Shown: positions 33,019 through 41,943, counted from the stretch's first letter. The stretch is 41,943 nt of DNA from Planctomycetota bacterium (GCA_013816485.1 JACDEI010000045.1:1-41943); one strand, 5' to 3'. The notes: a model not told the origin generated them from the letters alone. Translations and numbers: made by a program.

Positions 33019-33126
33019 CCTCAGACCGGGCCTGCCAGACTCGATCGTCGCGGGAGGTCGTCAGGTTTCCCCGAAGACCCCGTTCCCGACACCGTGTTGC
33101 TCATCCGCGAAACGAGTTCGCTGAGG
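33019..33126 (-). promoter_or_regulatory. Candidate Moco riboswitch in the moaA leader
   Basis: The closing stem CCTCAG (33126-33121) and CTGAGG (33024-33019) encloses the sequence TCGGGGAAACCTGACGACC followed by TCCCGCGA, which resembles the conserved GGGAAACCU...CCUCCCG core of the Moco RNA motif. The 3' strand of the stem runs directly into the ribosome site (GAGGAAAGGAAG), so folding could hide it. It precedes moaA, the usual target. I am matching from memory of the motif. Confidence 0.65.
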
Positions 33127-33136
33127 CGCAAGGTAG

Positions 33137-33205
33137 GTGGAAGGACTCGGAACGTTATTGGTGGGACTGCCCTTGATCGACATCATCAAAGATGGTGTCG
33201 CCTAG
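33137..33205 (+). CDS. Possible 22-aa hydrophobic peptide
   Basis: GTG 33137 with AAGG just upstream opens a short frame coding for a leucine-rich peptide (GTLLVGLPLIDIIKDGVA), followed 8 nt later by a strong hairpin. It lies opposite the riboswitch edge. Only the frame, start site and hairpin support it. Confidence 0.2.
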   Translation: MEGLGTLLVGLPLIDIIKDGVA

Positions 33206-33213
33206 AAGCAGTC

Positions 33214-33238
33214 GAGCGCCGCGGAGTACGCGGCGCTC
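33214..33238. terminator. Strong hairpin
   Basis: GAGCGCCGCG and CGCGGCGCTC, 10 bp perfect, with a 5-nt loop. TCTGTT follows on the plus strand; no long T run. Confidence 0.5.
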
Positions 33239-33288
33239 TCTGTTGAAGTTCACGTTGAAGAGGACGAGCCTCGCTCAGCGTGATAGTC

Positions 33289-33330
33289 CCCTGCCGACGG
33301 TTGACACCAGATGGTGCGCCGTCGGCAGGG
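33289..33330 (-). terminator. Hairpin downstream of the lysine-rich peptide gene
   Basis: CCTGCCGACGG and CCGTCGGCAGG pair perfectly (12 bp with flanking C/G), with a nested ACACCA/TGGTG in the loop. It starts 7 nt after the peptide gene stop and is its likely transcript end, though the T run is lacking. Confidence 0.6.
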
Positions 33331-33336
33331 AGCTGC

Positions 33337-33420
33337 CTACTTCTTCTTACCGCCCTTTTTGGCGGTCTTCTTTTTGGCAACTGGCTTCTTGGCCTTGGCG
33401 GCCTTCTTCTTGGCGGGCAT
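33337..33420 (-). CDS. 27-aa lysine-rich basic peptide
   Basis: The sequence begins MPAKKKAAKAKKPVAKKK and ends GGKKK: 15 Lys in 27 residues with Ala/Pro, like histone H1 C-terminal tails and the PAKKA-type proteins of planctomycetes and verrucomicrobia. AAGGAG lies 9 nt before the ATG, a promoter (TTGCGA-17-TATATT, 33457-33485) is upstream and a hairpin downstream, so it is a complete gene. It probably binds DNA or RNA by charge. Confidence 0.75.
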   Translation of the reverse strand: MPAKKKAAKAKKPVAKKKTAKKGGKKK

Positions 33421-33456
33421 TGAATGCTCTCCTTGGGGTTATGGTTTCCGACGGAG

Positions 33457-33485
33457 AATATAGACGAGTGTTTCTCAACTCGCAA
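33457..33485 (-). promoter_or_regulatory. Promoter of the lysine-rich peptide gene
   Basis: On the minus strand -35 TTGCGA and -10 TATATT with 17-bp spacing, about 37 bp before the ATG. Confidence 0.6.
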
Positions 33486-33678
33486 TTTCTTTTTTGGCCA
33501 TGTTGCTATGGCGGGTGATGAACGCATGGCAGAGCGAACTGAGGTGTTCATCGCCGACATGGTTGTCTGTCCGCTGCGGAGCAGCGATGCACGAGCTTCG
33601 AAGCGCCAAGAATGCGTTCGTGGAATTGCCAAGAGCACAATGGTTGTACGCTGCGCCGCTCACACCACGAGGTGCTTC

Positions 33679-34302
33679 ATGATCAGCCGTCCATTAGTCC
33701 GCGCTCCCAACCCGACGATCTCCATTGGTCAACTCGGTGGGCATGTGAAGCGCGGCGTCAAACATCCGCGTGGTCAACGCACGGGAAAAACCATGGCTTT
33801 GGTGTCAGCGCTGCCGCTCGCCGATGATAGCGAGCTGATGGTGTTGAGCTTCATGGATCGCTCGGATCCCTTCGAGTCGTTCGACAATCTGCCGCACAAG
33901 GGTGACAACGCCGTGATCATCGCGCCCAAGTCGGAGGTCCATCTCTCGACCATCCACGGCGTCTGCCCCGGCGACTGGAAGGGCATGCGGGTCGCCTACG
34001 GCGATGAGATCGACGAGCCGGTAGACCTCGATGTCGATGCGACCGGTCTCGACATGGCAGCCTCGGACAAGTGGGTCGACCTGGTGGATGAACTGGGGTG
34101 TGACTGCTCCAAAGTCGGCGGCTACCCCCTGTGGGCCAATGCTCCGCTCGATATGGACGTGCTGATGGGTCGTCCGCAGCGCTTTCATCACCGCCTCACG
34201 TCGGACCTGGTGGACTACAAGTTGGGGGATGGCGGGGTGATCTACGTCTTTGTCGATGAGGACGGCGACAAGGGATCGATCTGTTGGCAGCAGGCTAAGT
34301 AG
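33679..34302 (+). CDS. DUF1963 (YwqG)-like protein
   Basis: A 207-aa soluble acidic protein. The C-terminal part (SKVGGYPLWANAP, RLTSDLVDYKLGDGGVIYVF) matches the DUF1963 pattern of KxGGxP and GDxGxxYVF. It has no known function; relatives often act as immunity-like or stress proteins. ATG 33679 follows GAGGTG; the open frame back to 33424 lacks family-like sequence. Confidence 0.6.
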   Translation: MISRPLVRAPNPTISIGQLGGHVKRGVKHPRGQRTGKTMALVSALPLADDSELMVLSFMDRSDPFESFDNLPHKGDNAVIIAPKSEVHLSTIHGVCPGDWKGMRVAYGDEIDEPVDLDVDATGLDMAASDKWVDLVDELGCDCSKVGGYPLWANAPLDMDVLMGRPQRFHHRLTSDLVDYKLGDGGVIYVFVDEDGDKGSICWQQAK

Positions 34303-34312
34303 CTGCGGCCCT

Positions 34313-34795
34313 CAGGCCTTCGGCCTGACGCCGACTGCGTCGGCTTCTCGCGCTGCGCGCTCGGGGCCTGGTCCCCGCTCGCGCGCGCAGGCGCACTCGG
34401 GGGATTGTTGTTCGCGGACTCTGTCCGCTACGCCTGGCAAGGGCTGCCGCCCCTGCACCCGGCCGGATTGCTGGGACGGGGGATTTTACCGGGGAATCAG
34501 CAACTGACGGGAGGCCGATCCGCAGGCCTTCGGCCTGACGCCGACTGCGTCGGCTTCTCGCGCTGCGCGCTCGGGGCCTCGTCCCCGCTCGGCGGCGCAG
34601 GCCGCCTCGGGGGATTGTTGTTCGCGGACTCTGTCCGCTACGCCTGGCAAGGGCTGCCGCCCCTGCACCCGGCCGGATTGCTGGGACGGGGGATTTTATC
34701 GGGGAATCAGCAACTGACGGGAGGCCGATCCGCAGGCCTTCGGCCTGACGCCGACGGTGTCGGCGTATCGCGCGGCGCGCGATCGGATCTGTGGT
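34313..34795. repeat. 210-bp tandem repeat of consecutive small hairpins
   Basis: Two nearly identical 210-bp units (34313-34522, 34523-34732) and a partial third (from 34733). Each unit is a row of short palindromes with 2-3-nt loops: AGGCC-TTC-GGCCT, GCCGAC-TGC-GTCGGC, GCGC-TGC-GCGC, GGGGCC-TG-GTCCCC, GCGGAC-TCT-GTCCGC. The third unit has changed bases but keeps pairing (TCGCGC-GGC-GCGCGA). It fills the 583-bp gap between the DUF1963-like gene and nirD. Long frames here on both strands are side effects of the palindromes. Confidence 0.9.
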
Positions 34796-34825
34796 TACTT
34801 CGCTCGTGCGGGGAAGCATGAAATA

Positions 34826-34856
34826 CAACACCCCCGGTGTGTGGCCGGGGGTGTTG
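34826..34856. terminator. Bidirectional hairpin terminator after nirD
   Basis: CAACACCCCCGG and CCGGGGGTGTTG, 12 bp perfect with a 7-nt loop, 30 bp beyond the nirD stop. Confidence 0.75.
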
Positions 34857-34885
34857 GGTGATGTCGATGAGGCGGAACCCGGCGG

Positions 34886-35260
34886 TCAGGCGAGTAGTTC
34901 GACTTGACCGTTCACGACGCGGACCGGGTAGGTCGGGAGCTTCACCGTGGGATCATCGAGGCATTGGCCGCTGCGCAGGTCGAAGCCTTGTTTGTAGATC
35001 GGCGAGGTGATCTTCGGGATGCCACCTTTGTCGCCGACGATGCCGCGGGAGATCACGAAGGCTTTGCTAAACGGGTCGTAGTTGCTCAGGGCGTAGAGTT
35101 GGTCGCTGTCGTTGGGGCGCACGACGGCGATCTGCTTGCCGCGCACCAGGGCGCAGGCGCCGGTGCGGGGGATGAGGTCGTCGAGGGTGCAGACCGTGGT
35201 CCAGATCGCGGCGGTGGCGACGGCATTGAAGGCTTCGGCGGGAGCAGTGGCGGTGTTCAT
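34886..35260 (-). CDS. nirD: Nitrite reductase small subunit
   Basis: A 124-aa Rieske-fold protein without cluster Cys/His pairs, as usual for NirD. Typical segments are WTTVCTLDDLIPRTGACALV, ALSNYDPFSKAFVISRGIVG and SPIYKQGFDLRSGQCLDDP (each given in part). It pairs with NirB, whose gene is 47 bp upstream, in NADH-dependent nitrite reduction to ammonium. Confidence 0.93.
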   Translation of the reverse strand: MNTATAPAEAFNAVATAAIWTTVCTLDDLIPRTGACALVRGKQIAVVRPNDSDQLYALSNYDPFSKAFVISRGIVGDKGGIPKITSPIYKQGFDLRSGQCLDDPTVKLPTYPVRVVNGQVELLA

Positions 35261-35307
35261 GGGCGGGTTCTTCGGTGAGGGCTGGGGCGGGCGACGTCAA
35301 CGACGGA

Positions 35308-37866
35308 TCAGGTGGGAACCAGGGTCGACATGATCTCGACCTTCTCATCCCAGGTCGCGGGACGCGGTTGGCCGCGTTCGCTGGCCATGACTACGCTCGG
35401 ATCTGCGGCGTCGCTGTTGATGAAGGCGCGGAACTGTTTGCGCTTCTGGGGATCGTTGACGGCGGTCTTCCACTCGTCCTGGTAGGTGTCGACCACGTGC
35501 TGCATCTCGCGTTCGAGTTCGGCGCAGATGTCGAGCTTGTCGTTGAGGATCACGTCCTTGAGGTAGTCCATGCCGCCGTCGAGTTTGTTGAACCACCACG
35601 CGGTGCGTTCCAAGCGGTCGGCGGTGCGGACGTAGAACATCAGGAAGCGGTCGGTGTACTTGATGACCTCGGCTTCGCTCAGATCAGCGGCGAGCAGTTG
35701 CGCATGCTGGGGTTTCATCCCGCCGTTGCCGCAGACGTAGAGGTTGTAGCCCTTGTCGGTGGCGATGATGCCGAAGTCCTTGCTCTGCGCTTCGGCACAT
35801 TCACGCGCACAGCCGCTGACCGCGCTTTTCAGCTTATGCGGTGAACGCAGGCCCTTGTAACGGTTCTCGACGGTGATCGCCAAGCCGACGGCGTCCTGCA
35901 CACCGAAACGACACCAGGTAGAACCGACGCACGATTTCACCGTGCGCAGGGCTTTGCCGTAGGCGTGACCGGATTCGAAGCCGGCGGCGATGAGTTCCTC
36001 CCAGATGAACGGGAGCTGCTCGACGCGCGCGCCGAAGAGGTCGACGCGCTGGCCGCCGGTGATCTTGGAGTAGAGGTTGTACTTCTTCGCCACCACGCCG
36101 AGGGCGATGAGCTGGTCGGGGGTGATCTCGCCGCCGGCCACGCGCGGGATCACGGAGTAGGTGCCGTCGCGCTGGATGTTGGCGAGAAAGCGGTCGTTGG
36201 TGTCCTGCAATGGGGCGTGCTTCTTTTCCAGGATGTGGTCGTTCCAGGCGCTGGCGAGGATCGAACCGACCGTGGGTTTGCAGATCTCGCAACCAAGGCC
36301 GGTGCCGTGTGCGGCGATCAGCGCTTCGAAGGTCTTGTGGCTGTGCAGACGTACGAGGCTGTAGAGCTCTTGGCGCGAGTAGGGGAAGTGTTCGCAGACG
36401 TGGTTCTTCACCTCGACGCCGGCCCTCTTCAGCTCGTATTTCAGGATGTCCTTCATCAGCGTGACGCAGGAACCGCAGCCGGTGCCGGCCTTGGTGCACG
36501 ATTTGATCGCGCCGACTTCCATGCACTTCTGCTGCGTGATCGCGTCGCAGATGGTGCCCTTGGTGACGTTGTGGCAGGAGCAGATGGTTGCTGCGTCGGG
36601 CAAGTGCTCGGGGCCCATGCCCACCGGCTTGCCGCCGTCGCGCACCGGCAGGATCAGGTCCTCCGGGTTGGGTGGCAGAGCGACTTTGTTGAGCATGAAC
36701 TGGTGGAGCGAACCGTATGTCGACGCGTCGCCGACCAGAATGCCGCCGAGTAGGGTCTTTCGATCCGGTGACAGCACGAGCTTCTTGTAGACCTCGTTCT
36801 TCGAATCGGTGAAGGCGACCACGTGGCTGCCCGGCGTCGCGGCGAACGCATCGCCGAACGAACCGACATCGACGCCCATGAGCTTGAGTTTGGTCGACAT
36901 GTGGAAACCGGTGAAGGTCGCCGGCTTTGGTGCCCCGCCGATGGCGTCGACCGCGACCTTGGCCATGTGGTAGCCTGGGGCGACCAGGCCGTAGATGCGG
37001 TTCTGGTGCAGGGCGACTTCACCGATGGCGAAGATTGCCGGGTCGCTGGTGCGGCAGTTGTCATCCACGACGACGCCACCGCGTTGACCCATCAGGAGGC
37101 CGCTGCTCTTGGCCAATTCGTCGCGCGGGCGAATGCCAGCGCTGAAGACCACCATCTCGGTCGGCAGTTCACTCTTGTCGGCGAACACCAGCTTGTCGAC
37201 CGTGCCGTCGTCTTTCTTGGCGATGTTGGTAGTGCTCTTGTTGAGGTGCACCTTCACGCCGAGCGATTCGATTTTGTTCTTCAGCAACGCGCCGCCGCCG
37301 TCGTCGACCTGCACGGTCATCAAGCGTGGCGCGAACTCGACGACGTTGGTTTTGAGACCCATGTTCTTGAGCGCGCTCGCGCACTCCAGGCCGAGCAGGC
37401 CGCCACCGATGACGACGCCGGTGGTGCACTTCGCGGCCCACGCCTTCATCGCGTCGAGGTCTTCGATGGTGCGGTAGACGAAGCAGCCCTTGGCGTCGTT
37501 GCCCGGAATCGGCGGAACGAAGGGGAAGCTGCCGGTGGCGAGCACCAGCACATCGTAGCTCAGCGTCACGCCGTTTGCGGAGGTGACCGTCTTTGCCGCG
37601 CGATCGATCAGGGTGGCCTTGTCGCCCAGATGCACATGGATGCCGTTGGCCTGGTAGTAGTCCGGCTTGGACAGCAGCGAGAGGTCTTCGGCGGTCTTGC
37701 CACTGAAGTAGCTGGAGAGGTAGACGCGGTCGTAGGCGTAGCGCGGTTCTTCGCAGAAGGTGATGATGTTGAAGCTGTGGTTGAGGCCGGCCTCGACTGC
37801 CAGTTCGAGGAAACGATGCCCGACCATACCATTGCCGATGACAACCAGATTTTTCTGCGAGATCAT
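35308..37866 (-). CDS. nirB: NADH-dependent nitrite reductase large subunit
   Basis: An 852-aa cytoplasmic enzyme. Order: FAD-binding Rossmann (LVVIGNGMVGHRFLE), NADH-binding GVVIGGGLLGLECASALK near residue 150, a BFD-type [2Fe-2S] domain (CSCHNVTKGTI and CTKAGTGCGSCV), and the sirohaem / [4Fe-4S] domain with CVGSTWCRFG and SGCARECAEAQ. It reduces nitrite to ammonium for nitrogen assimilation. GAGGAAG precedes ATG 37866. Nitrate reductase is not in view, but the Moco operon alongside would serve one. Confidence 0.95.
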   Translation of the reverse strand: MISQKNLVVIGNGMVGHRFLELAVEAGLNHSFNIITFCEEPRYAYDRVYLSSYFSGKTAEDLSLLSKPDYYQANGIHVHLGDKATLIDRAAKTVTSANGVTLSYDVLVLATGSFPFVPPIPGNDAKGCFVYRTIEDLDAMKAWAAKCTTGVVIGGGLLGLECASALKNMGLKTNVVEFAPRLMTVQVDDGGGALLKNKIESLGVKVHLNKSTTNIAKKDDGTVDKLVFADKSELPTEMVVFSAGIRPRDELAKSSGLLMGQRGGVVVDDNCRTSDPAIFAIGEVALHQNRIYGLVAPGYHMAKVAVDAIGGAPKPATFTGFHMSTKLKLMGVDVGSFGDAFAATPGSHVVAFTDSKNEVYKKLVLSPDRKTLLGGILVGDASTYGSLHQFMLNKVALPPNPEDLILPVRDGGKPVGMGPEHLPDAATICSCHNVTKGTICDAITQQKCMEVGAIKSCTKAGTGCGSCVTLMKDILKYELKRAGVEVKNHVCEHFPYSRQELYSLVRLHSHKTFEALIAAHGTGLGCEICKPTVGSILASAWNDHILEKKHAPLQDTNDRFLANIQRDGTYSVIPRVAGGEITPDQLIALGVVAKKYNLYSKITGGQRVDLFGARVEQLPFIWEELIAAGFESGHAYGKALRTVKSCVGSTWCRFGVQDAVGLAITVENRYKGLRSPHKLKSAVSGCARECAEAQSKDFGIIATDKGYNLYVCGNGGMKPQHAQLLAADLSEAEVIKYTDRFLMFYVRTADRLERTAWWFNKLDGGMDYLKDVILNDKLDICAELEREMQHVVDTYQDEWKTAVNDPQKRKQFRAFINSDAADPSVVMASERGQPRPATWDEKVEIMSTLVPT

Positions 37867-37917
37867 GAAGCACTTCCTCGTCTTGGGCGGGGGGTGAATC
37901 GCCCGACGAGTGAGAAA

Positions 37918-37933
37918 AGCGTTTGCCGTGCCG
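37918..37933 (-). promoter_or_regulatory. Candidate sigma54 promoter of nirBD
   Basis: On the minus strand CGGCACGGCAAACGCT, GG and GC 10 nt apart with a consensus GGCACG at -24. The leader would be about 40 nt. NtrC-type control of assimilatory nitrite reductase is common. Confidence 0.45.
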
Positions 37934-38043
37934 TTGCGATACGCTGCATGGTGTTGCAGTAATCAGCCGCTGCTGCCGCGCGCCGCCACTGCGCTGCGCA
38001 GGCGCGCAATTTCCGTCCAGGCGCGTGTTAGCGCTTCGGCGAA

Positions 38044-38754
38044 TCAGATGCCGCGGAGGTCACCCAGGCGCGGAGCTTCAGGTCCGACAAAGGCTTCCGC
38101 GTATTCGGCTGCGGCCTGATGACCCCACACGCGACCGCGCGCGTCGATCCAGTCGAGGAACTTCGGATCGGCGATGGAGGTCGCGGGCTCCTTGCTGCCG
38201 GCCCGATGCAGCTGGCTGCCGTAACAACGCACGGCTTCCAGTTTGATGCGCCAGTCAGCAGCCGTCAGCGGCACCAGAAAGGAGGGGGAAAGCGGCAGCT
38301 CGGCTTCATAGAACCACAACCGCACGTTGGCGATGGCCGGCGCTCCGCTTGCCGTGGTGAGCTTATGGAGGGCCGCCGCCTTCACCGCACCGCCGACCAG
38401 CGTCGCCAGTGCTTGATGATCGGGGTGCCGGGCGTGGCCGCTGATGCACAGCACGGTCGATGGACGGTGACGACGAATCGCATCGATCACCAGCAGACGC
38501 GCCGCTGGATCGTCATGCGGGATCGCACCGTCGGTGAGTGCGAGGTTTTCGCGCGCGCTGAGTCCCAGCAACGTCGCTGATGCAGCAGCTTCGATGGCGC
38601 GTGTTTCGGGTGTGCCGCGGCTACCGAGTTCACCGCGCGTGGCATCGATGACGACCACGCTCACACCACGGCGCACCTGTGATGCGATGGTCCCACCGCA
38701 ATGGATCTCGGCATCGTCGGGATGGGGAGCGAAGACCAGGAGGTCGCAGGGCAT
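38044..38754 (-). CDS. LmbE/PIG-L family deacetylase, BshB1-like
   Basis: A 236-aa zinc-dependent N-acetylglucosamine deacetylase. The zinc site is FAPHPDDAEIHCGGT (residues 8-22), followed by DATRGELGSRGTPETR, typical of BshB1, and HARHPDHQAL. BshB1 deacetylates GlcNAc-malate in bacillithiol synthesis; other LmbE members act on mycothiol or other amides. No other bacillithiol gene is in view. ATG 38754 starts the domain. Confidence 0.82.
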   Translation of the reverse strand: MPCDLLVFAPHPDDAEIHCGGTIASQVRRGVSVVVIDATRGELGSRGTPETRAIEAAASATLLGLSARENLALTDGAIPHDDPAARLLVIDAIRRHRPSTVLCISGHARHPDHQALATLVGGAVKAAALHKLTTASGAPAIANVRLWFYEAELPLSPSFLVPLTAADWRIKLEAVRCYGSQLHRAGSKEPATSIADPKFLDWIDARGRVWGHQAAAEYAEAFVGPEAPRLGDLRGI

Positions 38755-38792
38755 GCACAGACGATAGCGTAGCGGTGGCCCCGGGAACAAGA

Positions 38793-38807
38793 GGCTGTCC
38801 CCTGGGA
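38793..38807. repeat. 15-bp stub of the CCTGGGA repeat
   Basis: GGCTGTCCCCTGGGA is identical to the left edge of copy 1 (1608-1621), with the hairpin missing. Confidence 0.6.
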
Positions 38808-38811
38808 AAGA

Positions 38812-39363
38812 TCAGTCCGCGATCTCGGCGATGATCGCTTCCAGGTACCAGCGCTTCTTCATGTCCTGGAGGTCGGCCTCCATGAGCTGTTCCAACGACC
38901 ACTGCTTGTCCTCCAGCGTCTTCCGGCGGTAGATCCAATCCGTGGCATTCCATACCAGGAAGAGCTTCTCCGGCTTCACTGTTTCGGGCGCCATCGCCAG
39001 GATGCGGGCGATCACCGCGCGCACCGCAGGTACGTCGTCCAATTTGGTGGTGGCTGCCTGGCGACGCACGTCATTGAAGTTGAGTTGCTCCCAGGTCACA
39101 CCACCGCTGACGGCGAACAGCGACGCCCAGTAGAACGTCTGGGTCGCTTCCATCAGGTACGAATCGTTGTGGGTTCCATCGAGTACGCCGCAGAGCTCGT
39201 CCATCTCCTCGGCCCAGCGCGTGAGCAGCTTGGCGCGGTCGCCCTTCACCAGCAGGTCGAGCGTGCCGGACTTCTCGCCCTTGGCCGCGACGAAGCCGCG
39301 GATCTCCTCGGCGTTCTGCGCCAGCTTTTCGTAGATGCGGTAGATGCGGCGGGGCGTGGCCAT
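38812..39363 (-). CDS. Conserved hypothetical, possible MazG/HisE-like helical protein
   Basis: A 183-aa all-helical protein. The segment KLLTRWAEEMDELCGVLDG and the later YLMEATQTFYWASL carry EE-x2-E-like acidic positions seen in all-alpha NTP pyrophosphatases, but the full motif set is not clear. ATG 39363 was preferred over 39393. It lies next to ahcY on the opposite strand. Confidence 0.6.
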   Translation of the reverse strand: MATPRRIYRIYEKLAQNAEEIRGFVAAKGEKSGTLDLLVKGDRAKLLTRWAEEMDELCGVLDGTHNDSYLMEATQTFYWASLFAVSGGVTWEQLNFNDVRRQAATTKLDDVPAVRAVIARILAMAPETVKPEKLFLVWNATDWIYRRKTLEDKQWSLEQLMEADLQDMKKRWYLEAIIAEIAD

Positions 39364-39432
39364 GGGGCGGCGCATCCTGTGGCGGATGGGCACAACTCAA
39401 GGGCAGCACCGGTCAATGAGGCCGGGACAACG

Positions 39433-39550
39433 AACCGCAGAGTCGCAGAGGTAGGAGGCGGGCCGCAGAGAAACAGCTGCCCGGCAGCCTGTTTTGGACC
39501 TTGCTGCTTCGGCTCTGCGGCCCTCCTCCTACCTCTGCGCCTCTGCGGTT
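39433..39550. repeat. CCGCAGAG inverted repeat, copy 2
   Basis: AACCGCAGAGTCGCAGAGG-TAGGAGG-CCGCAGAG faces CTCTGCGG-CCTCCTCCTA-CCTCTGCG-CCTCTGCGGTT, about 38 bp imperfect, with a 42-bp centre. It fills most of the 289-bp gap before ahcY. Confidence 0.8.
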
Positions 39551-39652
39551 ACCGAGCCGACCACCCAACCAGTGGCCGCCGCACAGCCCTCCCCAAGTGT
39601 CGCTTGCGGAAGACATCGATCCATCACGATGCAGCGATACAAGGAATTCCCC

Positions 39653-41116
<1,464 letters not shown>

Positions 41117-41142
41117 GCGATTGGGTCATTGGTGAAAACACG

Positions 41143-41169
41143 ACGCCCGCGGGGATTCCCCGCGGGCGT
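41143..41169 (+). terminator. Terminator of ahcY
   Basis: ACGCCCGCGGGG and CCCCGCGGGCGT form a perfect 12-bp stem with a 3-nt loop, extended by AACAC / GTGTT. Confidence 0.85.
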
Positions 41170-41296
41170 TGGTGTTTAAGCGATCAGAGATTCAGGGAGC
41201 CATTGCTAGGAAGTCGCACAAGCAGATTGGTAGAGTATCGGCAGAACCTTTGCCTAAGGACCAGGGTCGGTTATCTTCCCTTGCGAGGGCTCGGCT

Positions 41297-41821
41297 ATGC
41301 AGATCAATTGCCCAAAGTGTAAACATAGAGGATCGGCATCGTCGAAGCGCATCCCTAAATCAGTTCGATGCCCTTCCTGCAAAGAGAGGTTCCTTCTAGA
41401 CTTTGGAGTTGGGAGAGACGCCATTGCCAGCCTATGGAACTCTTACGTTTCTGGCCATCAAACTAGCATGTTCGCCGAATCACCTGTGACTATGACCAGT
41501 GAGATTGAGTCATGGTTGGGGAAGACGTTAGGCGGCGCGCTATCCCCTCAGCGCGCAGTCTTTTCATTATCTGCGGTAACTACGGGACGAGTCACGGACA
41601 TCTTGGTTTTTACCCATAAGTCTGTGGTCGGATATCGAAGGGTCGGCGATGAAATAAAGATCAGAAAATGCAGGTACAACGATGTTCTGTCGGTTGCTGT
41701 CGGGCCCCCTTCGACTGGCAGCCAGTTCGCAGGTTCACTGTTCGTCAATGACAAAAGATTCTTCGGTTTCCCCGACCTTGGAGATCAACTCGTAACGTTG
41801 CTGAAGAAAATTTCGGAGTGA
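41297..41821 (+). CDS. Zinc-ribbon hypothetical protein
   Basis: A 174-aa protein with an N-terminal CPKCKHRG ... CPSCKERF zinc ribbon (residues 5-30, MJ0042-like) and a C-terminal beta-rich part (FVNDKRFFGF). The gene is more A/T-rich than its neighbours, suggesting transfer. GAGGG precedes ATG 41297. Function unknown. Confidence 0.65.
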   Translation: MQINCPKCKHRGSASSKRIPKSVRCPSCKERFLLDFGVGRDAIASLWNSYVSGHQTSMFAESPVTMTSEIESWLGKTLGGALSPQRAVFSLSAVTTGRVTDILVFTHKSVVGYRRVGDEIKIRKCRYNDVLSVAVGPPSTGSQFAGSLFVNDKRFFGFPDLGDQLVTLLKKISE

Positions 41822-41859
41822 TCTTCCCCCCGAAAAATTGACACCGGGGTTAGGTTATT

Positions 41860-41890
41860 TTTGTGGTTGGTGATGGTGTTGCTATAATGG
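41860..41890 (+). promoter_or_regulatory. Sigma70-type promoter at the right edge
   Basis: TTGTGG and a perfect TATAAT with 16-bp spacing. What it transcribes begins at about 41897 and leaves the window; AGAAGGAGG follows about 12 nt later. Confidence 0.55.
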
Positions 41891-41943
41891 CGTCGTGCCA
41901 GCGAGAAGGAGGCACCCGGGTGGTGCCGGGACTGAGCGCTTAG

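Noticed and set aside
33424..33678. Longer start for the DUF1963-like protein
   Set aside because: The extra 85 residues have no family-like pattern and cover the promoter of the lysine-rich gene; ATG 33679 has a good ribosome site.
34295..34831. Open frames of 138-178 aa on both strands
   Set aside because: They follow the 210-bp repeat and arise because its palindromes lack stops; the proteins are repeats of Arg/Ala/Gly/Pro with no start site.
39560..39652. SAH riboswitch before ahcY
   Set aside because: No matching conserved core is seen; the leader is mostly the CCGCAGAG repeat and a short stretch without clear pairing.

Overview
This window is high-GC bacterial DNA with short operons and small gaps. 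The likely source is the Planctomycetota/Verrucomicrobiota/Lentisphaerota (PVC) grouping. The evidence is the mix of a secreted FAD-dependent oxidoreductase, a CE7 sugar esterase, a very lysine-rich basic peptide, a four-helix-bundle (S23-like) gene, and many intergenic inverted repeats of the CCTGGGAGCGCCGGC type. No rRNA or marker gene is present, so the phylum is an inference.

Layout: (1) 51-4358, lysine catabolism: an ALDH7-type aldehyde dehydrogenase and a saccharopine-dehydrogenase-like enzyme on the minus strand, and a divergent 457-aa metalloprotein-like gene. (2) 4496-9384, a secreted FAD oxidoreductase, a small exported protein, a PocR/AraC regulator and a CE7 acetyl esterase. (3) 9392-19792, an NAD module: pncA, two ADP-ribosylglycohydrolases, pnuC, nadR, a Nudix hydrolase, the regulator nrtR, and pncB-nadE. 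Matching NrtR boxes lie in front of nrtR and pncB. A four-helix-bundle element and a vapBC pair are inserted in this module. (4) 20209-28739, an RNA-repair locus: rtcR with an in-frame amber codon, a sigma54 promoter, the Ro protein gene rsr, an array of six Y-RNA-like units, an HD hydrolase, an unknown protein, rtcB, a DUF4145 gene and rtcA. (5) 28953-33003, molybdenum cofactor synthesis (moeA, moaC, an alpha/beta hydrolase, moaE, moaD, moaA) behind a candidate Moco riboswitch. (6) 33337-41821, a 27-aa lysine-rich peptide, a DUF1963-like protein, a 210-bp tandem hairpin repeat, nirBD, a bshB1-like deacetylase, a hypothetical protein, ahcY and a zinc-ribbon protein.

The most striking part is 23637-24466. 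Between rsr and the rtcBA genes lie six RNA units. Each starts with CGAATGC plus a conserved stem strand and ends with a complementary strand carrying TCGTCG. Four of them enclose a circularly permuted tRNA: T-arm and acceptor 3' strand come first, a short cap follows, then acceptor 5' strand and D-arm. Three are opened at the anticodon loop; one (24031-24157) is opened in the D-loop and has an extra UUCG-capped anticodon hairpin. These look like YrlA-type Y RNAs expanded into an array under an RtcR/sigma54 switch.

Three families of structured repeats are also present: CCTGGGANCGC double hairpins with exchangeable palindromic arms, CCGCAGAG inverted repeats, and a 210-bp tandem of consecutive small hairpins. 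Start sites were chosen by Shine-Dalgarno sequence, family N-terminus and gene overlap; all functions are read from sequence motifs recognised by eye, without database searches.
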